DNA of 64,000 nucleotides from Flavobacterium sp. MC2016-06 (lineage in GTDB: Bacteria > Bacteroidota > Bacteroidia > Flavobacteriales > Flavobacteriaceae). The stretch's first letter is position 1, and each line of letters begins with the position of its first letter. The stretch is taken from NCBI RefSeq assembly GCF_009711165.2, contig NZ_WMID02000013.1:91729-155728 (forward strand), written 5' to 3'. This document shows positions 8,708 through 16,073 of the stretch, one piece after another. The position numbers and the translations under genes are program-made. Below the pieces are notes generated by a model, which was not told where the DNA came from, did not search any database, and saw only the letters and a program-made list of their open reading frames with translations.

Positions 8708-9847
8708 ATGAAAACGAAGTTAATTGCTATTGGAGCAATGGTATTTTCACTCCTCATACTTTCTTATGCTAAGATTGAACCAAATTTTTCTATTTCAGAA
8801 CTAAAACAATTATACAGCAGCGGTGATTATACAAAATGGCCAAAACCCGAAGTTGATTCTATTGTTTATGCTCAAGGCTTTGAAGATATAGGCACTTTAG
8901 GCAAACCCGAGTTTCCTGAAGACAACCCTTATACAGAGGAAAAAGCTGCATTGGGTAAAGTACTCTTCTTTGATCCAAGATTATCAAAGTCTGGGCAGAT
9001 TTCTTGTGCCAATTGTCATGATCCTGAATTAAATTGGGGCGATGCCAGAAGAGTTTCTTATGGCGAAGGAAGACTGCAAGGAATTAGAAATTCACCTAGT
9101 TTACTGAATATTGCCTATTCAAAAATATTCTTTTGGGATGGACGAGCTGCGACATTAGAAAATCAAGCAAGTTTTCCCATAAAAGACACTAAAGAAATGA
9201 ATTTTCATATTGATTTAGCAACAAAACGTTTGAACAAAATAAAAGGTTACAAACCATATTTTAAAAAAGCTTTCGACAAAGAAAAGCTCACACAGGAAGA
9301 AATATTAAAAGCGATTGCTACTTTTGAAAGAACCTTAGTTAGTCCGAAAAGTAAATTTGACAAATTTGTTGCCGGCGATTCCACTCAATTAAGCGATAAA
9401 CAAGTTGAAGGTTTACATTTGTTTCGAACAAAAGCACGTTGTATCAATTGTCATAACACAGCCAATTTCTCCGATAATAAATTCCACAATATAGGATTGA
9501 CGTATTATGGAAGAGAATATGAAGATTTAGGCAGATACAATGTTACTGGAAAGGCAGCAAATGTAGGCGAATTTAAAACGCAGTCTTTAAGAGGTGTTTC
9601 GCAGAATGCACCTTATATGCACAATGGTTTATTTCCTAATATACGAGGCGTATTAAACATGTATAATGCAGGAATGCCGCAGCCTAAACGAAAAGAAAAT
9701 CAACAAAATGATACGTTGTTTCCAACAACTTCTAAACTGATACAAAAGCTAAAACTAAATCAATCCGAATTAGATGCTTTGGAAGCGTTTATTAGCAGTT
9801 TATCTACTGGAGCTTATAAAATGAGACCACCAGATTTACCGCAATAA
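8708..9847 (+). CDS. Di-haem cytochrome c peroxidase / MauG-family protein
   Basis: This 379-residue protein has a hydrophobic N-terminal export segment (residues 1-21) and two c-type haem sites, CANCH at 100-104 and CINCH at 245-249, in the spacing of bacterial di-haem peroxidases. Other family landmarks are KVLFFDPRLSKSG before haem 1, FFWDGRAATLENQ near residue 145, and APYMHNGLF near residue 301. Classical members reduce H2O2 in the periplasm; MauG-like members oxidise protein or small-molecule substrates. It is the last gene of the four-gene operon, starting 3 bases after the barrel gene. Its place there suggests it acts on the imported ligand, for example oxidative release of a metal, rather than on general peroxide stress. 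That is inference. Confidence 0.9.
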   Translation: MKTKLIAIGAMVFSLLILSYAKIEPNFSISELKQLYSSGDYTKWPKPEVDSIVYAQGFEDIGTLGKPEFPEDNPYTEEKAALGKVLFFDPRLSKSGQISCANCHDPELNWGDARRVSYGEGRLQGIRNSPSLLNIAYSKIFFWDGRAATLENQASFPIKDTKEMNFHIDLATKRLNKIKGYKPYFKKAFDKEKLTQEEILKAIATFERTLVSPKSKFDKFVAGDSTQLSDKQVEGLHLFRTKARCINCHNTANFSDNKFHNIGLTYYGREYEDLGRYNVTGKAANVGEFKTQSLRGVSQNAPYMHNGLFPNIRGVLNMYNAGMPQPKRKENQQNDTLFPTTSKLIQKLKLNQSELDALEAFISSLSTGAYKMRPPDLPQ

Positions 9848-9873
9848 TTGTAATATTGAATAGAATACTTATG

Positions 9874-9993
9874 AAAAGTCCCTCTCTAAAATTTTAGAAA
9901 GGGACTTTTCTTTTTCCTACAAGGTTTCCAAAACCTTGTAGGTATTTCTATCTCAAGAGCAAACCTACAAGGTTTTGGAAACCTTGCAGGAAT
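9874..9993 (+). repeat. Copy 2 of the ~120 bp terminator plus double-hairpin unit
   Basis: This is the same composite as 2655-2775 in the same orientation: a terminator stem (AAAAGTCCC to GGGACTTTT, with one mismatch), then the CCTACAAGG hairpin (9918-9944) and its inverted partner (about 9964-9990). The two copies differ by one substitution and one indel in the stem and by a short divergent patch between the hairpins. It terminates the peroxidase operon and lies just 3' of a convergent gene. Confidence 0.85.
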
Positions 9994-10001
9994 GGTGTAT
10001 A

Positions 10002-10409
10002 CTATTTTACCATAACTCCTTCAACAAATAAAATCGGCACTTCTTCCGTATTCTTTTCGTTGATTAAATTAGATTTGAAGATAAACTTCTTATCGTATAA
10101 AGTTTTACCGATGAAGAAAGTTACCATAAATTCGTTGTTTAAAACCAAAAGGCTTTTTTCTACCATTTCTATTTTTACAACCGAAACTGCTGGAACTTCA
10201 ACAAAAGCATGTCGTAACACAGATGTTTTTTTCATTTCGCCGTCTATTGTTCCAAATGCTTTAGAAACAACCATAACACCGTCTAAATTAAAGTCGCTGT
10301 CGTTTATTAAATAAGCGTACCAGACTTTCTCCATAAAATCATCGCTCCATTCTTGAACGGCAGCTAGAAATACGTTTTCTACTTCTGGGATTGTAATATC
10401 TATTTTCAT
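10002..10409 (-). CDS. Conserved hypothetical protein next to pheS
   Basis: This is a 135-residue cytoplasmic protein with no signal peptide, transmembrane segment or recognisable catalytic motif. It is mostly predicted beta strands (MVVSKAFGTIDGEMKKTSVLRHAF, LLVLNNEFMVTFFIG). It lies 82 bases downstream of pheS on the same strand. I recall homologues in Flavobacteriia at this position, sometimes mislabelled as a PheRS alpha subunit only because of this neighbourhood. It has none of the class II synthetase motifs. The function is unknown. Confidence 0.7.
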   Translation of the reverse strand: MKIDITIPEVENVFLAAVQEWSDDFMEKVWYAYLINDSDFNLDGVMVVSKAFGTIDGEMKKTSVLRHAFVEVPAVSVVKIEMVEKSLLVLNNEFMVTFFIGKTLYDKKFIFKSNLINEKNTEEVPILFVEGVMVK

Positions 10410-10414
10410 ATTTT

Positions 10415-10484
10415 AGTGAATAGTAAAAAGTGAAAAGTGATTAGATAGAAGTAAACTACTAACTAATCACTATTTACTAATAAC
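10415..10484. repeat. Imperfect inverted repeat between pheS and the next gene
   Basis: GTGATTAG (10437-10444) pairs with CTAATCAC (10463-10470), and the outer bases AATAGTAAAAAGTG and TATTTACTAAT extend the pairing with a short insertion in the left arm. It is another of the word-like palindromes found in the intergenic gaps of this window and may be a weak terminator for pheS. Confidence 0.5.
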
Positions 10485-10491
10485 TTTATTT

Positions 10492-11517
10492 TTAAATATT
10501 TGATTTGAATTGCTCTAAGAAGCGAACATCATTTTCGTAAAACATACGAATATCTCCAATTTGGTATAAAAGCATTGCAATACGTTCTACTCCCATTCCG
10601 AAAGCAAAACCATTGTATTCATCAGGATTGATGTCGCAGTTTTTAAGAACGTTTGGATCTACCATGCCGCATCCTCCAATTTCTAACCAGCCTGTTCCTT
10701 TTGTGATACGATAATCAGTTTCGGTTTTTAAACCCCAATAGATATCAATTTCGGCACTTGGTTCTGTAAATGGGAAATACGATGGACGTAAACGGATTTT
10801 AGACTTTCCGAACATTTCTTTTGTAAAATAAAGCAATGTTTGTTTTAAGTCTGCAAATGAAACGTCTTTGTCAATATACAATCCTTCTACTTGGTGGAAT
10901 ATACAGTGTGAACGTGACGAAATTGCTTCGTTACGGAAAACACGTCCTGGAGAAATAGTACGAATTGGCGGTTTGTGATTTTCCATATAACGCACCTGAA
11001 CAGATGATGTATGCGTACGCAACAACACATCTGGATTGGTCTGAATGAAAAAGGTATCCTGCATATCACGAGCCGGATGGTATTCTGGCAAGTTTAAGGC
11101 AGTAAAATTATGCCAATCGTCTTCGATTTCTGGACCTTCTGAAACGTTGAAACCAATATTAGCAAAAATATCTATAATCTGATTTTTAACGATCGAAATA
11201 GGATGACGAGAACCAATAATTACCGGTTCTGCTGCACGTGTTAAATCCCCAAAAATTCCTTTTGCTTCTTCTTTACTTTCTAAAGCTTCAACAATTGCTT
11301 TTACTTTATCTTCGGCAGCTGTTTTTAAAGCGTTTATTACTTGTCCGAATTCTTTTTTCTGGTCGTTTGGTACGTTTTTAAATTCAGCAAAGAAATCGTT
11401 TAAAACTCCTTTTTTTCCTAAGAATTTAATACGGAATGCTTCTAGCTCTGCAGCGTTTTCTGTAGAAAAGGCTTGTGCTTCGCCAATATAGTCTTTTATC
11501 TTATCTATCATTTCCAT
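10492..11517 (-). CDS. pheS: Phenylalanyl-tRNA synthetase alpha subunit
   Basis: This 341-residue protein charges tRNA-Phe as the catalytic half of the alpha2-beta2 enzyme. The N-terminal coiled coil (about 1-85) binds tRNA. The class II core shows motif 1 around GSRHPISIV, motif 2 as [24 protein letters not shown] (about 195-215), FTEPSAEID near residue 252 and motif 3 as [22 protein letters not shown] near residue 310. Two in-frame ATGs exist; the one giving MIDKIKDY (first base at 11511) is the usual family start, and the other adds two residues. pheT is not in this window, so the two subunits are encoded apart, which is common in Bacteroidota. Confidence 0.97.
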   Translation of the reverse strand: MEMIDKIKDYIGEAQAFSTENAAELEAFRIKFLGKKGVLNDFFAEFKNVPNDQKKEFGQVINALKTAAEDKVKAIVEALESKEEAKGIFGDLTRAAEPVIIGSRHPISIVKNQIIDIFANIGFNVSEGPEIEDDWHNFTALNLPEYHPARDMQDTFFIQTNPDVLLRTHTSSVQVRYMENHKPPIRTISPGRVFRNEAISSRSHCIFHQVEGLYIDKDVSFADLKQTLLYFTKEMFGKSKIRLRPSYFPFTEPSAEIDIYWGLKTETDYRITKGTGWLEIGGCGMVDPNVLKNCDINPDEYNGFAFGMGVERIAMLLYQIGDIRMFYENDVRFLEQFKSNI

Positions 11518-11643
11518 TCTATAATTGAGAGAACAAATTTAAGGAAAAAAGTGAGACGTTAGATGTCAGAAGTAAGAAGTATTTTGAAACTTCTTTTGCA
11601 TTTTTAACACAAATTCTAAAATCTGCACTCTTACATCTAAACT

Positions 11644-12000
11644 TTATTCTATAAGTTTTCGTTCTAAAAAATAATTTACAATTGCTTCTTTCATCAAAAC
11701 AGATTGTTCTCCAGCTTTTAAAGCGGGTAATTCTTCTTTTACTTTGTAATGTGGCCAGCCGTCTGCGTCAAAAAAATCGAATTCATAAAAACCATATGGT
11801 TCTAATAATCTGCATATCGCAATATGCATTAAGTTTAGCTTTTCATCTTTTTTAAACTCACGGTGTACTTTTCCTAATTCCTGAACTCCGATTAAGTAAA
11901 TAATCGCATCTAAATCAAGATCTTCTCCTTGTGAAAATTGATTTGAAAGTATATCGACGAGCTTTTCCCAGCGCTCTTTTAATTGTGTATCTCTAGACAT
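11644..12000 (-). CDS. Conserved hypothetical protein upstream of pheS
   Basis: This 118-residue soluble protein has a mostly helical pattern (RWEKLVDILSNQF, DAIIYLIGVQELGKVHREFKKDEKLNLMHIAICRLLEPYGFYEF) and a conserved-looking FFDADGWPHYK segment near residue 78. There is no signal peptide, membrane segment or known active site. It lies 126 bases upstream of pheS on the same strand, and the gap holds a partial inverted repeat, so co-transcription is uncertain. I recognise it only as a family seen in Bacteroidota genomes. No function is assigned. Confidence 0.7.
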   Translation of the reverse strand: MSRDTQLKERWEKLVDILSNQFSQGEDLDLDAIIYLIGVQELGKVHREFKKDEKLNLMHIAICRLLEPYGFYEFDFFDADGWPHYKVKEELPALKAGEQSVLMKEAIVNYFLERKLIE

Positions 12001-12008
12001 GTATTTGT

Positions 12009-12059
12009 GATTTTAGATTTTAGATTTTAGATTTTCTGCAGATTTAAATCTAAAATCTA
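12009..12059. repeat. Heptamer run and inverted repeat, GATTTTA type
   Basis: The left arm is a run of the 7-base unit TTTTAGA repeated about three times (12009-12035). It pairs with AAATCTAAAATCTA (12045-12059). It sits in the gap between two divergently transcribed genes. Confidence 0.55.
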
Positions 12060-12227
12060 CGATCTGAACTCTAAAATTAGAAATGCAAAGATAGTGACTA
12101 GAAATGCAAACGTGCTAAAAAATTAACCTTATAGACACATAGAAAACATTTATATCAAAAAAAGTTAGTTTTTAGGAGACAAAATGTTTCTTGAAATTTA
12201 TCCTGTACAATGACTTTATAATTCCTC

Positions 12228-12235
12228 TATATTTG
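12228..12235 (+). promoter_or_regulatory. Candidate -7 element for cvpA
   Basis: TATATTTG matches TAnnTTTG exactly and lies 26 bases before the cvpA ATG. No good -33 TTG is present at the expected distance, so this is a partial match. Confidence 0.4.
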
Positions 12236-12261
12236 CGCTTTCAATAAACACAGACACAAAC

Positions 12262-12783
12262 ATGAGTTTTTTAGATATTATTTTAGGAGCGCTTTTATGT
12301 TTCAGCTTATACAAAGGCATTAAAAATGGTCTTTTTGTAGAAATTGCTTCTTTTATTTCTTTATTGTTAGGAATTTATTTAGCGATCAAATTTTCTTCTT
12401 TTATGAGAGATCTAATTGCAAAACATGTAAGCTGGAATCCAACTAATATTCAGATTACGGCTTTTATTCTAACTTTTATCTTAGTCGTTATTGCTGTGTA
12501 TTTATTGGCAAAAATGCTAACCGGAATTGCTGATCTTGCAATGCTTGGCTGGGCTAATAAATTAGGTGGCGGTTTTTTCAGGGTTTTAAAAACTATCCTG
12601 ATCTTGAGTATTGTCATTGCTCTTTTTGAAAAAGTAAACTTCGACAATACTTTCGCCAAAAAAGAAACTTTAGATAAATCTATTTTCTACAATCCGATTA
12701 AAAAAGTGGCTGCTTTTGTTTATCCTTCTATCGAAAAATGGTACGATAGTTTTAAAGAAACCCAGAAGAGTGAGAAGTTATGA
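12262..12783 (+). CDS. cvpA: CvpA family inner-membrane protein
   Basis: This 173-residue protein has the CvpA/colicin V production fold, with about four hydrophobic helices: 3-20, 24-42 (VEIASFISLLLGIYLAIKF), 63-86 (TAFILTFILVVIAVYLLAKML) and 103-120 (GGGFFRVLKTILILSIVIALF). The family signature DIILGALLCFSLYKGIKNGLFVEI is at the N-terminus and GWANKLGGGFFRVLK in the middle. Known members are inner-membrane proteins linked to colicin V export in E. coli and to envelope or bile stress elsewhere; the molecular role is unclear. Its stop codon is the first three bases of a heptamer tandem repeat. Confidence 0.85.
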   Translation: MSFLDIILGALLCFSLYKGIKNGLFVEIASFISLLLGIYLAIKFSSFMRDLIAKHVSWNPTNIQITAFILTFILVVIAVYLLAKMLTGIADLAMLGWANKLGGGFFRVLKTILILSIVIALFEKVNFDNTFAKKETLDKSIFYNPIKKVAAFVYPSIEKWYDSFKETQKSEKL

Positions 12784-12836
12784 GTTATGAGTTATGAGTT
12801 ATGAGTTATGAGTTATGAGTTATGAGTTATGAGTTA
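12781..12836. repeat. Tandem heptamer (TGAGTTA) x 8
   Basis: There are eight perfect copies of TGAGTTA in a row, followed by a partial TGA. The first TGA is the cvpA stop codon, so changes in copy number would not alter the protein. The run is followed at once by a strong hairpin. Confidence 0.95.
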
Positions 12837-12838
12837 TG

Positions 12839-12870
12839 AACCCGACAGGTTTTTTAAAACCTGTCGGGTT
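12839..12870. terminator. Intrinsic terminator after cvpA (CCCGACAGG palindrome)
   Basis: AACCCGACAGG pairs perfectly with CCTGTCGGGTT across a T/A-rich loop, followed by a T-rich tail. It can act in both directions between convergent cvpA and the GH95 gene. A degenerate sister lies at 23861-23893. Confidence 0.75.
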
Positions 12871-12912
12871 TATTTTTAGGAACCGTAAAGTAAAACAAGT
12901 GTTAGAAAAAAC

Positions 12913-12945
12913 AAACCCTACAGCTTTTTAAAAGCTATAGGGTTT
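12913..12945. repeat. Second palindrome of the cvpA/GH95 gap
   Basis: AAACCCTACAGCTT pairs with AAGCTATAGGGTTT (one mismatch) and is followed by T bases. It is similar in design to the hairpin just before it but has a different core sequence. Confidence 0.7.
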
Positions 12946-12955
12946 TTATATATTT

Positions 12956-13021
12956 TGTCAGGCTGAGCGAAGTCGAAGCCCTTTTCTTGAAAGCAAGCCT
13001 TCGACTTCGCTCTGGATGACA
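12956..13021. repeat. Third palindrome, GAGCGAAGTCGAAG type
   Basis: GAGCGAAGTCGAAGCC at 12965-12980 pairs with GCCTTCGACTTCGCTC at 12997-13012 (one mismatch), bounded by TGTCA and TGACA. The core GAGCGAAGTCGAAG is, from memory, a palindrome seen between genes in many bacterial genomes. It sits just 3' of the GH95 gene and may terminate its message. Confidence 0.75.
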
Positions 13022-13037
13022 TTAATTTTCAAAAAAA

Positions 13038-15446
13038 CTAGAACTTTACCTCTGTTTTTTCTCCTTTTTTAAGATTAATCTCTTGTTTTTTATCTCCATA
13101 GATTACAACTGTTTTTCCTCCTTTTTTAGAAAACACCGTAACTTTATTTAATGTTTTATTGCTCCATTCCATTGCGATTTCAAAACCGCCTCGAGCGCAG
13201 ATTCCATTTACAGAGCCACTTTCCCAAGCGTCTGGCAAAGCTGGCAGTAATCTAATTTCATTTTCATTAGATTGTAATAACATTTCTGCTACGGCAGCAG
13301 CGCCTCCAAAATTTCCATCAATTTGAAATGGCGGATGTGCATCGAATAAATTTGGATACGTTCCTCCTCCTCTTCTTGGTTTATCGGTTTTCTTTCCGTC
13401 TGGATCAACATATCTTAACAATTCGCGATACATTTTATACGCGTGATTTCCATCCCAAAGTCTTGCCCAAAGATTAATACGCCATCCTTTAGACCAGCCT
13501 GTAGTTTCGTCTCCTTTTATTTCGAGTGTTTTTCGCGCTGCATTGGCTAAATCTGGTGTTTTTAAAGGCGTAATATTATCGCCGGGAAAAAGTCCGAATA
13601 AGTGCGATTGGTGACGGTGTTTTGGGTCTTCATCATTCCAATCAAAATACCATTCCTGCAGATTTCCTTTTTTCCCAATTTGATACGGATACATTTTTGA
13701 AATTGCCGCTTCTAATTTCGCTCTAAAATCAGAATCCGTATTTAAAACTTTTGAAGCTTTTATTGTTTTATCAAAACATTCGCGAATCATGGCTAAATCT
13801 GCTGTTCCTCCATACATTGTTGCACCAATAAAACCATCTGGTGCAATGTATTTATTTTCTGGTGATGTTGAAGGTGATGTAATTAAATTACCGTTTTTAT
13901 CGGTAATCATCCAGCCTAAAAAGAATTCTGCCGCTCCTTTCATAATCGGATAACCTTCTTTTTTCAAGTAATCTTTGTCTTGTGTAAAAATATAATGTTC
14001 CCAAATATGCGTGCTTAACCAAGCGCCCGACAATGGCCAGCAAGCCCAGCTCGGATCTTCTTTTCCGAATTGTCCAACCGGATTTGTCATTGCCCAGATA
14101 TCAGAATTATGTGCCGATGCCCAGCCTTTTTCAACTCCATAAAAAGTTTTAGCCGTTACTTTTCCGGTTACCGAAAGGTTTTTGATGAAACTTAATAATG
14201 GCAAATGCATTTCTGAAAGATTGGTATTCTCGGCAAGCCAGTAATTTTCTTCCAGATTGATGTTCATGGTATAATTACTACTCCAAGGCGGATTTAAATA
14301 CGGATTCCAAATTCCTTGTAAATTGGCAGGAACGCCCATTGTACGGGAACTGCTAATTAATAAATAACGTCCGTATTGAAAATACAGAACTTCTAAATTT
14401 TTATCTTCTTTTCCGTCAGCGTAGCGTAATAAACGTTCGTCTGTTGGCAGATTTGGTGCAGTTGTTTTCCCTAAATCTAAACTTACTCTGTTGTAAAATT
14501 TCTGATAATCGGCAATGTGGTTTTCTTTTAATTCTGCAAATGGTTTTGCATATGCGTTATTCAAACGCTCTAAAGCAATTGTTACATCATCTAAACCTTC
14601 GCTTGCAGGATTCATGTCAAAGCCATTAAAACTTGTTGCAATGGAGACAAAAATAACAGCTTCGGTTCCCTCTCTTAAACTTAAAGTTTCTCTGGAACTT
14701 GTAATTATTCCGTCTGTTTTTTTGATTTGAACTAAAGTGGTAAATCTTGTTCCTCTTTCTTTTACCTCTTTGTATTTTGGTAAATCAGTGTATCCTGCAT
14801 TTTCGTGAATGGGTGCAACGCCACTCATTTTTATAATATTATTTCTAATTTCTACATTTGACTTTAATAAACTTCTTGTATTAATATCAAAATTTAAAGC
14901 TCCTTTTTCACTGCTTGTCAATTTAATGATCATAATATGATCTGGAGCTGAAACAAAATATTCGCGGGTAAATTTTATCCCGTTCATTTCGTAACTTACT
15001 TTTGACACAGCATTCGAAATATCCAGTTCTCTATAATAATTGACTGCTTTTCCTTTTTCGGAATTATTAATTTCTAATGTTCCTAATGGCGCGTACGATT
15101 CAGAATTTTTTCCTTGAAGTTTTTTATTTAATTCATCAGCCAGTTTGTAGTTTTCGTTTTTTAATGCTTCTCGAATTGCTGGAAGGTTTTTGTATGCTTC
15201 GGGATTCATATTTGCATTTACGGGTTCTCCCGACCAAAGTGTCGCATCGTTCAGGTAGATTTTGTCTGCATTTGCTCCTCCAAAAACAGTTGCTCCTATT
15301 CTACCATTTCCTAAAACTAAACTTTCTTCAAAAAATTCGGCTGGCTGATTGTACCACAAAACATGATTGGATTGTGCTGTGGCTTTTCCGCAAAACAGAG
15401 TGAAGATGAAAATTACAAGAAGTTTAGTTTGAAAATTTGACTGCAT
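13038..15446 (-). CDS. Glycoside hydrolase family 95, probable alpha-L-fucosidase
   Basis: The ATG at 15446 opens a signal peptide (MQSNFQTKLLVIFIFTLF, ending TAQS) and gives 802 residues; the frame is open 38 codons further up without a plausible signal, so that extension was rejected. The N-terminal GH95 domain begins HVLWYNQPAEFFEESLVLGN. The (alpha/alpha)6 barrel carries the family's catalytic residues in NINLEENYW (Asn, about 410), TSPENKY (Glu, about 560) and FQIDGNFGG (Asp, about 710). GH95 enzymes are inverting 1,2-alpha-L-fucosidases, with some alpha-L-galactosidases. In this locus it would remove terminal fucose from xyloglucan side chains in the periplasm. It is the last gene of the enzyme run. 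Confidence 0.9.
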   Translation of the reverse strand: MQSNFQTKLLVIFIFTLFCGKATAQSNHVLWYNQPAEFFEESLVLGNGRIGATVFGGANADKIYLNDATLWSGEPVNANMNPEAYKNLPAIREALKNENYKLADELNKKLQGKNSESYAPLGTLEINNSEKGKAVNYYRELDISNAVSKVSYEMNGIKFTREYFVSAPDHIMIIKLTSSEKGALNFDINTRSLLKSNVEIRNNIIKMSGVAPIHENAGYTDLPKYKEVKERGTRFTTLVQIKKTDGIITSSRETLSLREGTEAVIFVSIATSFNGFDMNPASEGLDDVTIALERLNNAYAKPFAELKENHIADYQKFYNRVSLDLGKTTAPNLPTDERLLRYADGKEDKNLEVLYFQYGRYLLISSSRTMGVPANLQGIWNPYLNPPWSSNYTMNINLEENYWLAENTNLSEMHLPLLSFIKNLSVTGKVTAKTFYGVEKGWASAHNSDIWAMTNPVGQFGKEDPSWACWPLSGAWLSTHIWEHYIFTQDKDYLKKEGYPIMKGAAEFFLGWMITDKNGNLITSPSTSPENKYIAPDGFIGATMYGGTADLAMIRECFDKTIKASKVLNTDSDFRAKLEAAISKMYPYQIGKKGNLQEWYFDWNDEDPKHRHQSHLFGLFPGDNITPLKTPDLANAARKTLEIKGDETTGWSKGWRINLWARLWDGNHAYKMYRELLRYVDPDGKKTDKPRRGGGTYPNLFDAHPPFQIDGNFGGAAAVAEMLLQSNENEIRLLPALPDAWESGSVNGICARGGFEIAMEWSNKTLNKVTVFSKKGGKTVVIYGDKKQEINLKKGEKTEVKF

Positions 15447-15676
15447 AATATCTGGTATTTTTTGTTTTCTTTTTAAGGGCAGACTTTGTATGTATTTGCA
15501 CACAGGTTTATAGATCGAACGAATTCTCATTTTTGTCATTTTTTGACAAACTTTATACATAAACTGTGTTTGTAAATATAATTGGTTTCTGTGAATGACA
15601 AACTATATGATCACTGTGATTTTTAGTTAAATAATACAGAATTTGTGAGTTTCTTTTAAGGATTATTTTGGTTTAT

Positions 15677-15703
15677 CCTACCAGGTTTTGGAAACCTGGT
15701 AGG
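15677..15703. repeat. Palindrome CCTACCAGG...CCTGGTAGG
   Basis: This is a perfect short palindrome with a GTTTTGGAAAC-type centre. It is one of four related hairpins in the 15447-16073 gap, which contains no gene. The others are at 15758-15784, 15962-15988 and 16036-16062. Confidence 0.8.
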
Positions 15704-15757
15704 TATAATTTTTTACATTGTTGCTAAATTTATAATAATTGGAGTGGATCATAAATA

Positions 15758-15784
15758 CCTAACAGGTTTTGGAAACCTGTTAGG
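15758..15784. repeat. Palindrome CCTAACAGG...CCTGTTAGG
   Basis: The arms are CCTAACAGGTTT and AAACCTGTTAGG with a TTGG-type centre. It belongs to the same family as the neighbouring hairpins, with one core base changed compensatorily on both arms relative to 15677-15703. Confidence 0.8.
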
Positions 15785-15799
15785 ATAACGTTTATGCTC

Positions 15800-15910
15800 G
15801 CGTGAGGGATAGGAGCAAACTACCGAAGTAGTGCGGATAGCCCGACCGTATTTGCGAAAGGCGCACATAAGCGGTTTGCTATGTTGCGCCTTTTGCAAAT
15901 ACGGTCACGC
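15800..15910. other. Structured 111-base intergenic element
   Basis: Three pairings nest here. GCGTGA (15800-15805) pairs with TCACGC (15905-15910). ACTAC-CGAA-GTAGT forms a small perfect hairpin at about 15819-15832. A 22-base stem, 15844-15865 with 15885-15906, has one mismatch. GGG (15806-15808) can also pair with CCC (15841-15843). The element is richer in GC than its surroundings and lies between two CCTAACAGG palindromes. No reading frame is convincing. It could be an RNA, a non-autonomous mobile repeat or a terminator; its nature is not known. Confidence 0.55.
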
Positions 15911-15961
15911 CCTGATTATTTTAATACCCCAATTTTTGATTACAATATTAATTATACGTAT

Positions 15962-15988
15962 CCTAACAGGTTTTTAAAACCTGTTAGG
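15962..15988. repeat. Palindrome CCTAACAGG...CCTGTTAGG, second copy
   Basis: It has the same arms as 15758-15784 with a TTTTTAAAA centre, so it is symmetrical and could terminate transcription in either direction. Confidence 0.8.
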
Positions 15989-16035
15989 TTATTATACACG
16001 CCAAAATTCCATTTCAATACAATCAACAAATTATA

Positions 16036-16062
16036 CCTAACAGGTTTTGAAAACCTGTTAGG
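16036..16062. repeat. Palindrome CCTAACAGG...CCTGTTAGG, third copy
   Basis: It lies 11 bases 3' of the esterase stop codon with a TTTTGAAAA centre, and probably helps end or trim the esterase message. Confidence 0.8.
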
Positions 16063-16073
16063 ATAGAAACTAA

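Noticed and set aside
12781..12836. Heptamer run as a phase-variation switch of cvpA
   Set aside because: The stop codon is in the first unit, so gain or loss of units cannot shift the reading frame.
15447..15560. N-terminal extension of the GH95 protein
   Set aside because: The frame is open, but the added residues are basic and hide the signal peptide that begins at the ATG at 15446.
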